From the NCBI RefSeq assembly GCF_021044935.1, contig NZ_JAJNMP010000001.1:372001-436000 (forward strand): 64,000 nt of DNA, given 5' to 3'. Source of the DNA: Agromyces cavernae (GTDB lineage: Bacteria; Actinomycetota; Actinomycetes; Actinomycetales; Microbacteriaceae). This document shows, piece by piece, positions 51,501 through 60,639 of this stretch (position 1 is its first letter; every line of letters begins with the position of its first letter). The position numbers were made by a program, and so were the translations under genes. The notes under the pieces were generated by a model, which worked only from the letters and a program-made list of their open reading frames with translations, was not told the origin of the DNA and did not search any database.

Positions 51501-54500
51501 ATGAAACACGTCGTCCAACGAGTCACGGTCACGATCGCGGCGGGGGCACTGCTCGCCGTGGGGCTGGCGGCCGCTCCGGCGACTGCCGCGGTGGCGGCGG
51601 AGCCGACCGAGCTGTTCATCAGCGAGTACGTCGAGGGCTCCTCGAACAACAAGGCGATCGAGATCTACAACCCGACTGGGGCATCAGTCGATCTCAGTCA
51701 GTACACGCTGCGCCAGTACTCCAACGGCAACACCACCACGAGCGTCAATCAGGTGCTCAGCGGAACCCTGGCCGCAGGTGAGACGTTCGTCTTCGCGCAC
51801 AGCCTGGCGAACGCCGCGATCCTCGCCGCAGCCGACCTGACGGCGAACCTCGGCCTGTGGAACGGCGACGATGCGATCGTGCTCGACAAGGCCGGCAGCG
51901 TCGTGGACTCGCTCGGCCAGATCGGGTTGGACCCGGGCACGGAATGGGGAACCGGTCTGACCTCGACCGCCGACAACACGTTGCGCCGGCTGGCCTCGGT
52001 GTGTGTGGGCGACACCGACCCCACCGACGTGTTCGACCCCGCCCTCGAGTGGGAGGGCTTCGCCCAAGACACGTTCGATGGGCTCGGATCGCACACGTGC
52101 GGTGAGGTGGGACCGCAGCCGACGGTGATCAACGAATTCTCCGCCTCGACCGCCGGCACTGATGTCGAGTTCGTCGAACTGCTCGCCGAGCCCGGCACCG
52201 ACCTGACCGGCCTCCGCGTGCTCGAGATCGAGGGCGACTTCAGTGCTGGAGCGCCCACCTCGCGTGGCCTGGTCGACGAGGTCGTCTCGTTCGACGCTCC
52301 CGACGCCGACGGACGTGCCCTGGTCTGGCTCCCCGCGAACGCCCTGGAGAACGGCACGGTCTCGCTGTTGCTCGTCAGCGGATACACCGGCGCGACCGGC
52401 GTCGACCTCGACACGAACGATGACGGTACGCTCGACCTGCCCGCCGGGGTCACCCTGCTCGACGCGATCGCGGTGAACGACGGCGGGTCGGGAGACCTGG
52501 CCTACGGCGGCGTCGTGCTCACGAACGGGTACGACGGCATCGCGTTCGTCCCCGGCGCTGCCTCCCGCATCCCCGACGGCACCGACACCGACTCGACCGC
52601 CGACTGGGTGCGCAATGACTTCGACCTCGCAGGCATCCCCGGCAACACCGGCACGCTCGTCAACGGTGAGGCCGCGAACACCCCCGGGGTCCGCAACTCC
52701 CGCACAGTCGTCATCGTGCCGCTGCCCCCGGCCGACTGCAACGCACCCGCGGTGACGATCGGCTCCGTGCAGGGTGCAGGGGCCGCCTCGCCGGTCATCG
52801 GCGCGAAGGTCGAGATCGAGGGCGTCGTCACCGGCGACTTCCAGGCCGGCGGCGGCTTCGACGGTTACTACCTGCAGGACGCCGGTGATGCGGATGCCGC
52901 GACATCCGACGGCATCTTCGTCTTCGCCCCGACCGGACTCGACGTCGCAGCCGGCGACGTTGTGCACGTGGCCGGAACCGTGAGCGAGTTCTTCGGCATG
53001 ACGGAGGTCACCGCGACGGCCAACGCGATCTGCGACGCCGGCGCAGCGCTTCCCGGTGCCACCGAGATCTCCCTGCCGGTCTCATCGCCCGAGGTCTACG
53101 AGTCGCTCGAGGGCATGATCGTGACGCTGCCGCAGTCGCTCGCGATCCTCGAGACCTTCGAGTACGCGCGCTACGGCACGATCGACATCGGCGTCGACCG
53201 GCAGATGACGCCCACGGCGGTCGTCGAGCCGGGCTCACCCGAATTCGATGCGCTCGAGGCGAAGAACCTCGCCGAGCGCATCACCATCGACGACGGCCGC
53301 TTCGCGCAGAACCCCGACCCGGCGATCCACCCGAACGGCGACGAGTTCACCCTCGAGAACTCGTTCCGGGGCGGCGACCTGGTGTCGAACGTCACGGGTG
53401 TGCTCGATCACCGCAGGGACGGCACCGACAACTCGACGATCCGCTGGCGTGTGCAGCCCACTGAAGGCGCCGACTTCGAGGCCGTGAACCTGCGCGCCGA
53501 CAACGGCGTGCCCGAGGTCGGCGGCACGACCAAGGTGGCGAGCTTCAATGTGCTGAACTACTTCACGACGCTCGACTCGCGCGGCGCGAACACTCCCGAG
53601 GAGTTCGAGCGCCAGGAGGCGAAGATCGTCTCGGCGATCGCCGAGATCGACGCCGACGTCGTCGGACTCATCGAGATCGAGAACAATGGGGATGAAGCGG
53701 TGGGCACGCTCGTCGAAGCGCTCAACGACGAGATGGGTGCGGGCACGTACGACTTCATCTCGACGGGCGTGCTGGGCACCGACGTCATCACGACGGCGCT
53801 CATCTACAAGCCGGCCGAGGTGGCGCCGACTGGCGACCACGCGGTCCTCACCGAACTCGAGGATCCCCGGTTCAACACCGACCTCAACCGCCCCGCCCTG
53901 GCGCAGACCTTCACGGATCTCGAAGCCGGCGGCGAGGTGACCGTGGTCGTGAACCACCTGAAGTCGAAGGGTTCGCCGTGCGCGGGCGATCCCGACCTCG
54001 GCGACGGTGCGGGCAACTGCAACGTCACGCGCACGCTCGCCGCTCAGGCGCTCGCCGACTGGCTGGCGGGCGACCCGACCGGGCAGGGCGCGGGCAACGA
54101 GATCATCATGGGCGACCTGAACTCGTACGACAAGGAGGACCCGATCGACGAGCTGCTCGCGGCCGGCTACACCGACCTGCTGTTCGAGGACCAGGGCGAG
54201 GAGGCCTACTCGTACGTGTTCGACGGGCAGCTGGGCTACCTCGACTACGCGCTCACCGGCGCCGGGCTCACCGAGCGGGTGACCGGGGCCGCGGCCTGGC
54301 ACGTCAACTCCGACGAGCCGAACATCATCGATTACGACATGACGTTCAAGCTCCCCGCCCAGGACGCGCTCTTCGCTCCCGACCAGTGGCGCTCGAGCGA
54401 CCACGACCCGGTGATCGTCGGGCTCGACCTCGACGTCATCGCACCCGAGCTGACGGTGACGGCGTCGCCCGATGTGATCTTCCCCCCGAACGCCCAGTGG

Positions 54501-54728
54501 CGCACGGTCGACATCGACGTGGAGGCGACCGACAACGTCGACGCCGACGTGACGATCGAACTCGTGAGCGCGACGGCCGAAGGTCACAAGGCCGACATCC
54601 GCGTGATCTCCGACACCCAGGTCGAGGTGCTCGCCCGCCAGGGCGCCGTCTACACCGTGGTGTACACGGCGACCGACGACGCCGGCAACGCGACGACGGA
54701 GTCGGTGACCATCCGAGTCGGCCCGTGA
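51501..54728 (+). CDS. ExeM/NucH-type extracellular endonuclease with lamin-tail domains
   Basis: A 1075-aa exported protein. The signal peptide ends at ATAAVAAEP. Two lamin-tail domains follow (LFISEYVEGSSNNKAIEIYN, residues about 35-170; TVINEFSASTAG, about 208-370). An OB-fold ExeM-type domain (about 400-530) precedes the endonuclease/exonuclease/phosphatase domain (about 660-970): ASFNVLNYF, GLIEIENNGD, VVNHLKSKGSPC, IIMGDLNSYDKEDP, LDYALTG and SSDHDPVI give the metal-binding and catalytic Asn/Asp/His residues. A C-terminal Ig-like domain ends the protein. GGGGAG lies seven bases before ATG 51501. It should degrade extracellular DNA. Confidence 0.92.
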   Translation: MKHVVQRVTVTIAAGALLAVGLAAAPATAAVAAEPTELFISEYVEGSSNNKAIEIYNPTGASVDLSQYTLRQYSNGNTTTSVNQVLSGTLAAGETFVFAHSLANAAILAAADLTANLGLWNGDDAIVLDKAGSVVDSLGQIGLDPGTEWGTGLTSTADNTLRRLASVCVGDTDPTDVFDPALEWEGFAQDTFDGLGSHTCGEVGPQPTVINEFSASTAGTDVEFVELLAEPGTDLTGLRVLEIEGDFSAGAPTSRGLVDEVVSFDAPDADGRALVWLPANALENGTVSLLLVSGYTGATGVDLDTNDDGTLDLPAGVTLLDAIAVNDGGSGDLAYGGVVLTNGYDGIAFVPGAASRIPDGTDTDSTADWVRNDFDLAGIPGNTGTLVNGEAANTPGVRNSRTVVIVPLPPADCNAPAVTIGSVQGAGAASPVIGAKVEIEGVVTGDFQAGGGFDGYYLQDAGDADAATSDGIFVFAPTGLDVAAGDVVHVAGTVSEFFGMTEVTATANAICDAGAALPGATEISLPVSSPEVYESLEGMIVTLPQSLAILETFEYARYGTIDIGVDRQMTPTAVVEPGSPEFDALEAKNLAERITIDDGRFAQNPDPAIHPNGDEFTLENSFRGGDLVSNVTGVLDHRRDGTDNSTIRWRVQPTEGADFEAVNLRADNGVPEVGGTTKVASFNVLNYFTTLDSRGANTPEEFERQEAKIVSAIAEIDADVVGLIEIENNGDEAVGTLVEALNDEMGAGTYDFISTGVLGTDVITTALIYKPAEVAPTGDHAVLTELEDPRFNTDLNRPALAQTFTDLEAGGEVTVVVNHLKSKGSPCAGDPDLGDGAGNCNVTRTLAAQALADWLAGDPTGQGAGNEIIMGDLNSYDKEDPIDELLAAGYTDLLFEDQGEEAYSYVFDGQLGYLDYALTGAGLTERVTGAAAWHVNSDEPNIIDYDMTFKLPAQDALFAPDQWRSSDHDPVIVGLDLDVIAPELTVTASPDVIFPPNAQWRTVDIDVEATDNVDADVTIELVSATAEGHKADIRVISDTQVEVLARQGAVYTVVYTATDDAGNATTESVTIRVGP

Positions 54729-54767
54729 CGGCCGGGTCCGTGACGGCCGGGTTCGTGACGGCCGGGC
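54725..54767 (+). repeat. Tandem 15-bp repeat over the nuclease stop codon
   Basis: Three tandem units of GTGACGGCCGGGTYC (the third incomplete). The first TGA is the stop of the nuclease gene, so unit number does not alter the protein. Confidence 0.85.
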
Positions 54768-54786
54768 GACACTCGGCATGACAACG

Positions 54787-54825
54787 AACGACGCCGCCCC
54801 CGCGATGAGCGGGGGCGGCGTCGTT
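54787..54825. terminator. Bidirectional stem-loop terminator
   Basis: Perfect 17-bp arms (54787-54803 and 54809-54825) rich in G/C around a GATGA loop, between the convergent nuclease and VWA genes. The + strand continues with CTTGCGGGG and has no real U-tract. Confidence 0.8.
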
Positions 54826-54859
54826 CTTGCGGGGTGCGGGTCTGCCGGGCAGCCCGGGC

Positions 54860-56773
54860 TCAGAAGCTCGTGACGAGGTCGCCCAGCACGTCGCTGACCT
54901 TAGTCGGGTCGGTGGCGTCGTAGTAGTGGGCGCCCGTGGCGCTCGAGATCGACTGCAGCGTCGCGACGTCGGCGTTGGCACCGTACGCCAGCGTGAAGAT
55001 GAGCACCGGCGTCTCGTGGTGGTGCAGTTCCTCGAGGCCCGAGATCATCTGCGCTGCGGTGACCGAGGAGCCGAAGTACTCGTTCTTGCCGTCGCTGAGC
55101 AGCACGATCGCGTTGATGCGGTCGGGCTGCCAGTCGGCGGCGCGCTCTCGCGCGAACTTGTCGACCGCCGCATAGAGCGGCGTGAACTCGATCGGCCGTA
55201 GGGCGCCGAGTTCCCGGAGGAACTCGGTTCGGGTCTCGCCGATGTCGGCTACGGGGCTCACCAGTCCCGGAGAGATCGGGTCCATGTCGACCGCCGAGAA
55301 CGCGGCGAGGCCCACGTTGTCGCCCGGGGTGAAGTGGTCGAGCGCCTCAGTGATCGCCGCCTTCGCGCCGGCGAGCTTCGTCATGCCTCCTGGGATCGGC
55401 TCCTCCATCGACCCCGAGACGTCGACGAGGAACAGCACCTCGGCGCGCTTGCGCACGTCGGGGAACGCGAGGTGGGTCGCCCGGATCACGTTCCCGCGAG
55501 GGTAGGGGAGGGCCCCCGGCGGGTCGGCGGCGAATTGGCCGACCTCCGCGACGAGCGGGTCGATGGCCCCGTTCACATCGCGGTACCCCGTCTCGCGCAC
55601 AATTTGCTGACCCTGCTTGGTGAGCGCGAACCGCAAGAAGTCCTCTGCCGCTGCGGTCTCGAGAAGATCGAGCCAGACCCCCTCGAGCAGCACGGCAGGG
55701 TTGTCGGCCACGTAGAACCCGTCCGAGGGGTAGATCGGAACGAGCTTCTCGGCGGGAGGGTCACTCGCGACGCGGGTGACGCCGTCGCGGCTGGTGATGC
55801 CGCGGTTGTAGTCCCAGACCGACTTCTCGTCGACGATCACCGCCGAGAGGAAGTCCGCGACCGACCCCTGCTCTTCGGACTGGCGCGCGTGCCAGAGGAA
55901 GTGCTCGGGTGTGGCCATGTAGTGGCTCGTCGCGAGTTCGTGGCGCCTGACCTCCTCGGTCACCTCGGGGTCGATGACGTCATCCCTCGTCAGCTCAGCA
56001 CCCGTGCCCGCCGCGGAGCTGAACGAGTTCAGGAGCGCCGCCTCGCCGGAGCTCGCGACGAGTGGACTCGTCTTGCCGAGCTTGAAGGCCCCCCACTCGG
56101 GGTGGCCGAGGTCGCTCCACGCGTTCTCGTCTTCGGCGACCTCGTAGACCTCGGCCCAGGTCGGGGAATCCTCGTCCCAGCCGATGGCTGCCGCGAGCGC
56201 CTCGGGCATCGCCAGTACGATATCGGATGCCCCGAGGCTCGTCGTCTCGGCGGGAACCGCCGCGCCGCCGCCGGTGGCTCGCGCGATGCCGATCCAGGAA
56301 CTGGCGTCGGGCACCCACACGGTCGGACGTTGATCTTCGGGCAGGTTCGTGAAGCTGTGCGATGCGTCTTCGGCCGCGAGCCCGGACTTGTCTTTCGTCG
56401 CAACGGCCGTCACGCAGCTGCCGTTGACATCGCGGGGCTGCGCGTTGTAGCCGTCGACGAGACGTGACACCATTTCGGCGTTCTCGAACGACGAGAGCAC
56501 CCGGACGGTGGTGCACGGGCTCGCGCCCGCTGCAGCGGCGGGCTCGTCGTCGGGGAAGACGATCGGCTCGGCGGCCTGCGGGGCCTCGTCAACGCCGTCG
56601 GCCTCGGTCGACGGGTTCTGCGCGGTCATCACGAGCGCCGTCGCGATGCCACCCCCGAGGAGCAGCACGAGTGCCGCCGCGCCGATGATGATCCATCGCG
56701 TGCCACGGCGACGTCGTGCCCGCTGTTCACTGCGGCGACGCTCGCGACGAAGTGACGGCCCGCCCGTGCTCAT
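54860..56773 (-). CDS. Membrane-anchored solute-binding / VWA domain protein
   Basis: A 637-aa protein. A basic cytoplasmic head (residues 1-26) precedes one transmembrane helix (27-49). An extracellular solute-binding-like domain follows (about 85-400: VRVLSSFENAEMVSRLVDGYN, PTVWVPDASSW, WAEVYEVAED). The C-terminus is a von Willebrand A domain (about 430-637) with a complete MIDAS DVSGS and LLSDGKNEYFGS. The fusion of a binding protein and VWA occurs in actinobacterial surface proteins of unknown role, perhaps for adhesion or ligand sensing. GGGAG lies eight bases before ATG 56773. Longer frame to 56911 is unlikely. Confidence 0.85.
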   Translation of the reverse strand: MSTGGPSLRRERRRSEQRARRRRGTRWIIIGAAALVLLLGGGIATALVMTAQNPSTEADGVDEAPQAAEPIVFPDDEPAAAAGASPCTTVRVLSSFENAEMVSRLVDGYNAQPRDVNGSCVTAVATKDKSGLAAEDASHSFTNLPEDQRPTVWVPDASSWIGIARATGGGAAVPAETTSLGASDIVLAMPEALAAAIGWDEDSPTWAEVYEVAEDENAWSDLGHPEWGAFKLGKTSPLVASSGEAALLNSFSSAAGTGAELTRDDVIDPEVTEEVRRHELATSHYMATPEHFLWHARQSEEQGSVADFLSAVIVDEKSVWDYNRGITSRDGVTRVASDPPAEKLVPIYPSDGFYVADNPAVLLEGVWLDLLETAAAEDFLRFALTKQGQQIVRETGYRDVNGAIDPLVAEVGQFAADPPGALPYPRGNVIRATHLAFPDVRKRAEVLFLVDVSGSMEEPIPGGMTKLAGAKAAITEALDHFTPGDNVGLAAFSAVDMDPISPGLVSPVADIGETRTEFLRELGALRPIEFTPLYAAVDKFARERAADWQPDRINAIVLLSDGKNEYFGSSVTAAQMISGLEELHHHETPVLIFTLAYGANADVATLQSISSATGAHYYDATDPTKVSDVLGDLVTSF

Positions 56774-57002
56774 TCGGCGACTCCCGTCGTCGCTCGACCG
56801 CTGCGCGGGGCGCGGCTGGGAGTGGGTGCGTCCGGGTCGGGGGCGCGCAGCACGAGTGAATCGAACATGGGGGTCTGTCCTCGGGTGGCGGTGCAGGGCC
56901 GAGGCGAGCATATCCCGATGTCACCGACGATCCCAATGATGAGGTACTGAATGGAAACAACGCCGGCATCGTTCCGGCGACTTCCGGGGCCGGATCGGGG
57001 GC

Positions 57003-57599
57003 TCAGGTCGTCGAGTTCAGCATGCCGATGACGACGGCCGTCCACCACGCGACCTGCGAGATGACGGCGCTCGAGATGAACCGGATGCGGGCTGATCGGG
57101 GCACCGCGCTGAAGCGCGTCTTGCGCGGGAATCTCGCGAGGTGCATCGTCCACCGCGTGATCGCCACCCCGTTGAGCGAGAGCACCAGCACGGCGCCGAG
57201 CTTGACGAGCGTGAGCGGTGCGCTGAGGTCGGGTTGCAGCAGCGCACCGCTCGCGAGCAGTCCGATGATTCCGACCCAGATGGGCACCTTGAGGGTGACA
57301 TCGACCTGCCGGAGGTCGCGGACCGTGCGCCACTCGGTCACCCAGAGCAGGGCGTACCAGTCGACCATGAGCACGGCGCCGAACCCGACCACGAGCGAGG
57401 CGAGGTGCACGAACAGGGCGATCGTGTGCAGCCAGGGCGGGGCCGCCAGCAGCGTGCTGGTCCAGATCGCGGCGGCCCAGCCCGCGGCGATCGCCACGTA
57501 CGCGACCGCGCGGTGGCGCTGCCTACGCCGCTGTCTCGCCTTGAGCGTGGTCGTCACAGGGGTGCCAGTCTGCCTCTCGGTGGTTGTGTGCAGGTGCAT
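57003..57599 (-). CDS. Small integral membrane protein, about four helices
   Basis: A 198-aa protein with hydrophobic segments near residues 33-55, 60-85, 105-128 and 175-195. His residues in or near helices (LHTIALFVHLASL) might bind heme but this is speculative. ATG 57599 or GTG 57557 could start; neither has a strong ribosome binding site. I do not recognise the family. It is divergent from the deaminase. Confidence 0.65.
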   Translation of the reverse strand: MHLHTTTERQTGTPVTTTLKARQRRRQRHRAVAYVAIAAGWAAAIWTSTLLAAPPWLHTIALFVHLASLVVGFGAVLMVDWYALLWVTEWRTVRDLRQVDVTLKVPIWVGIIGLLASGALLQPDLSAPLTLVKLGAVLVLSLNGVAITRWTMHLARFPRKTRFSAVPRSARIRFISSAVISQVAWWTAVVIGMLNSTT

Positions 57600-57665
57600 G
57601 CATTTCAGGGTCCGCCCGGTCACATTATCGGACGCGAGCGTCCGGACCGGGGCAGAATGGGGCGC

Positions 57666-58271
57666 ATGGATGTCGAGCTCGCCTCCGCCTTCGACGCGAC
57701 CCTGCCGCCCTGGCTCATCGATGAGCTCCCGCGGCTGCTCGCCACGTCTCCGATCTCGACCCCTGAGGAACGCGTCCAGCTCGTCAACCGTCTCGCCGAC
57801 CGCAACTGGCGTGCGGGCAACGGGGGCCCGTTCGCGGCGATCGTCGTGGATGCGGCATCCGGTGCGCTCATCTCGGTCGGCGTGAACGTGGTGCTCGCGA
57901 GCGGACTCAGCGCGACGCACGCCGAGATGATGGCGCTCAGCCTGGCCCAGCGTGCGCTCGGCCGCTGGGATCTCGGGGCGGACGGCGCAGAACTCGAGCT
58001 CGTCGTGAACTGGCGGCCGTGCGTGATGTGCTACGGCGCGACCATGTGGTCAGGCGTTCGCGCGCTCACGATCGCGGGCGAGGGCGCCGAGGTCGAGCGA
58101 CTCACCGGATTCGACGAGGGCCCGATGCCGGCCGACTGGGTCGGCGAGTTCGAGCGCCGCGGCATCCGCGTCTCGATCGGCCTCGGACACGATGACGCCA
58201 TCGAGGTGTTCCGGGCCTTCGGCGCGTCCGACGCCGTCGTCTACAACGCGCGGGGCGCGAACGAGGCGTAG
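57666..58271 (+). CDS. Nucleoside/base deaminase (CMP/dCMP-, guanine-deaminase-like)
   Basis: A 201-aa protein of the zinc cytidine-deaminase-like fold: GGPFAAIVVDAASG, SATHAEMMAL (H-A-E, zinc His and catalytic Glu) and NWRPCVMCYGATMWSGVRAL (P-C-x-x-C zinc cysteines). The length and N-terminal extension resemble guanine deaminase / CMP deaminase relatives. ATG 57666 is used here; ATG 57657 is nine bases earlier. Substrate not clear. It is followed after 19 bases by the methyltransferase gene. Confidence 0.87.
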   Translation: MDVELASAFDATLPPWLIDELPRLLATSPISTPEERVQLVNRLADRNWRAGNGGPFAAIVVDAASGALISVGVNVVLASGLSATHAEMMALSLAQRALGRWDLGADGAELELVVNWRPCVMCYGATMWSGVRALTIAGEGAEVERLTGFDEGPMPADWVGEFERRGIRVSIGLGHDDAIEVFRAFGASDAVVYNARGANEA

Positions 58272-58290
58272 GTCGAGCCCGGGGCCGGAC

Positions 58291-59061
58291 ATGCCGATCG
58301 ACAACGACGTCTACGACCGGCTCGGTGCGGGCTGGTGGGACGAGGACAACCCGCTGAACATGCTGCACGGCAGCTGCACGCCGGGACGCATGGGGTTCTT
58401 CCGCGAGATCCTCGATCACCGGGGCGTGGTGGGGGGCCGGGCTCTCGACATCGGCTGCGGTGCCGGATTCATCGCCGAGGAACTCGCTATGGCCGGATTC
58501 ACCGTGACGGGAATCGATCCGTCGCGGGTCGCCATCGACACGGCACGAGCCCACGCGGGGGAGGGCGGGCTCGACATCGAGTACCGGGTCGGAGTAGGAG
58601 AGGAACTGCCCTTCGCGGACGCAGCGTTCGACCTGGTGTTCTGCTGCGACGTGCTGGAACACGTGCGCGACCTCGACCGGGTCATCGCAGAGACGGCGCG
58701 GGTGATGCGACCCGGCGGGCTCTACCTCTTCGACACGATCAACCGCACGTGGCGAAGCAAGATGCTCGCCATCAAGGCCATGCAGGAGTGGCGACTCACG
58801 CGCATCATGGACACGGCGATCCACGAGTGGTCGATGTTCATCACGCCCGACGAACTCGGGGCGACGCTCGGCCGGCACGGACTGGACATCGTCGAGGTGG
58901 TCGGGCTGGCGCCGCGAGCGCGGTGGCTCACGATCCTCGCCGCGCTGGGCGACACCCGGCGTGGCCGGATCAGCTACGGCGAGCTGAGCCGCAGGCTCGA
59001 ATTCGGTCGCGTGACGTCGCTGAGCCTGTCGTACATGGGGTTCGCCGTCCGGCGACCGTGA
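58291..59061 (+). CDS. UbiG-like SAM-dependent methyltransferase
   Basis: A 256-aa protein. NDVYDRLGAGWWDEDNPLNMLH is the UbiG-type N-terminus, ALDIGCGAGFIAEELA the SAM motif I, DLVFCCDVLEHV motif II/III and MRPGGLYLFDTINRT post-motifs. Actinobacteria do not normally make ubiquinone, so it probably methylates another hydroxylated or carboxylated small molecule. Likely co-transcribed with the deaminase. AGGTCGAG upstream is a weak ribosome binding site. Confidence 0.87.
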   Translation: MPIDNDVYDRLGAGWWDEDNPLNMLHGSCTPGRMGFFREILDHRGVVGGRALDIGCGAGFIAEELAMAGFTVTGIDPSRVAIDTARAHAGEGGLDIEYRVGVGEELPFADAAFDLVFCCDVLEHVRDLDRVIAETARVMRPGGLYLFDTINRTWRSKMLAIKAMQEWRLTRIMDTAIHEWSMFITPDELGATLGRHGLDIVEVVGLAPRARWLTILAALGDTRRGRISYGELSRRLEFGRVTSLSLSYMGFAVRRP

Positions 59062-59128
59062 GCGGCCGCCGGACGGCGGAGCCGGGAGCGACTCGGTGGA
59101 GCGCTCCCGGCCGCACACCAAGCCCTCG

Positions 59129-59857
59129 TCAGCGCTCGGCGTGCGGCCGGTCGTGATGACGATCGCCGTGGCCCTGACGCCGGTCGTCGTCGTGGAGGTG
59201 CACGTGGACGTGGACGTCCTGGTGGCCCGGCTGCGGCTGGTGGCCCGGGTGATGCCCGAAGCCGCGGCCCTCGCCTGCGCCGTGCCAGCCGCCGGCGCCG
59301 TGCCAGCCGCCGAAGCCATGGCCGCCACCGAAGCCATGGCCGCCGAAGCCGTGGCGACGACCGCCGCGGCGGCCGCGGGTCATCGGATGGGACTCGTCCC
59401 AGCCGAGCTCGCGGGCGATCGCCTCGAGGCTCCGGAGCGTCGTCGCGAAGTCCTCTGCAGAGACGGCGCCGGCGACGCGCTCGCGGAGTGCGGTCACCTG
59501 GGATTCGAGGCGGTCGCGAGCCTCACGGCCGGCGTCGGTGAGCACGGGCGGGGCGCCCGTGATCCAGCCGCGCTCGGCGAGGCGGTGCAGGGCGTGGGGC
59601 TTGGCGTGGAGCCGCTCGGCGAGCCGCTCGTCGCGGGCCTCGCCCGCGAGCAGGTTCAGCATGCGCCAGTCGCGGCGGGTGATGCCGTCGGCGGCGAAGA
59701 GCGTCTGCATCTCGTCGGAGAGCCGGCGGTCGATGAGCTTCAGCCAGAAGCCGAACGGTCGGTCGGCGGTTGCGGATGCCCCGGGCCCGACGGTCTCGTC
59801 GGAGCGCTCGGGCTGATCGGGGTTGGTCTGATCTGGGTCGTGCTGATCGGTGTTCAT
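59129..59857 (-). CDS. MarR-family regulator with Gly/His-rich C-terminal tail
   Basis: A 242-aa protein. Residues 33-150 carry a winged helix (FWLKLIDRRLSDEMQTLFAADGITRRDWRMLNLLAG, LHRLAERGWI, LTDAGREARDRLESQV). Residues 160-242 are a tail of GFGGHGF/GWHGAGG repeats and then HVHVHLHDDD with about twenty-five His, likely to bind metal. AAAGGCAAG lies before ATG 59857. It is divergent from another MarR gene with palindromes between them. Confidence 0.85.
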   Translation of the reverse strand: MNTDQHDPDQTNPDQPERSDETVGPGASATADRPFGFWLKLIDRRLSDEMQTLFAADGITRRDWRMLNLLAGEARDERLAERLHAKPHALHRLAERGWITGAPPVLTDAGREARDRLESQVTALRERVAGAVSAEDFATTLRSLEAIARELGWDESHPMTRGRRGGRRHGFGGHGFGGGHGFGGWHGAGGWHGAGEGRGFGHHPGHQPQPGHQDVHVHVHLHDDDRRQGHGDRHHDRPHAER

Positions 59858-59920
59858 GATCTTGCCTTTCTCGGTGCGCCCGCGGGGCGCCCGGCGCGCG
59901 TTGCGCGTGTTCGATATTGC

Positions 59921-59956
59921 ATGTCAAGTGACATGTATATGTACAATGACATGTAT
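59921..59956. promoter_or_regulatory. MarR operator palindromes overlapping the start of the second MarR gene
   Basis: ATGTCA-ag-TGACAT (59921-59934) is a perfect palindrome, and TGTA-tatg-TACA (59934-59945) and a repeated TGACAT (59947-59952) follow. They lie 70-100 bases from the divergent start at 59857 and cover the start region of the gene at 59955. This AT-rich patch is probably the shared operator/promoter. Confidence 0.6.
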
Positions 59957-60608
59957 GACACGCCCTCGTCAAGACGGTCTCGGTGAATCTTCAGGTTCCG
60001 ACCCCGTCGCCGCGGTCGAAGCGGCCCTCGGCGCGTTCCGCGGGGGCGGGCCCGGCGGCCCGTTCAGCGCGAGGTGGGGGCAGGGGCCGTTCGGGCGGGG
60101 GCCCGGAGGCTGGGGTGGTCCGCCGACGGGGCACGATCGGCATGGCGGTCGACCCAGCGATCACGGCCACGCGGAGCAGCCGCACGCCGACCACAGCCAC
60201 GGTCACGACAGCCACGGCGGTCGCCGCGGCGACCCCGGCCGCCCCGGGGGCCACGGTGGCCCGGGAGGCCGCGGAGGCCACGCCGCCATACGGCTGCTCA
60301 TCGTGCTCGCCAACCACGGCCCGAGTTCCGTCAGCGACCTCGCCATCGCGATCGGTGTCGACCAGCCACGGGCCAGCCGGCTCGTTCAGGCTGCGGTCGA
60401 CGCCGGCCAGGTTCGACGCGAGGTCGACCCCGCCGACGCCCGGCGCAGCATCCTCGTCATCACCGACGCGGGTCGTGCGGCCCTTTCAGCGGTGATCGAC
60501 CACCGGCGCACGGCGATCGAGCAGGCCCTCGCCGACTTCTCGCCCGACGAGCGGGCCGAGTTCGCGCGACTGCTCACCCGTTTCGCGGAGGCCTGGCGCC
60601 GAGGCTGA
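59955..60608 (+). CDS. MarR-family regulator with Gly/His-rich N-terminal extension
   Basis: A 217-aa protein. Residues 1-105 are Gly-, Pro- and His-rich (GHAEQPHADHSHGHDSHGG), with no similarity to standard MarR. The winged helix occupies about 110-190 (IRLLIVLANHGPSSVSDLAIAIGVDQPRASRLVQAAVDAGQVRREVDPADARRSILVITDAGR). The mRNA appears leaderless or nearly so: no ribosome binding site precedes ATG 59955 (ATG 59946 is in frame). The His-rich region may sense metal ions. Confidence 0.83.
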   Translation: MTRPRQDGLGESSGSDPVAAVEAALGAFRGGGPGGPFSARWGQGPFGRGPGGWGGPPTGHDRHGGRPSDHGHAEQPHADHSHGHDSHGGRRGDPGRPGGHGGPGGRGGHAAIRLLIVLANHGPSSVSDLAIAIGVDQPRASRLVQAAVDAGQVRREVDPADARRSILVITDAGRAALSAVIDHRRTAIEQALADFSPDERAEFARLLTRFAEAWRRG

Positions 60609-60639
60609 GCCGGCGCGAGTGCTGAACCCGAACGCGGGT

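Noticed and set aside
57003..57599. Cytochrome-like electron carrier
   Set aside because: Only scattered His residues support it; no family motif is recognised.
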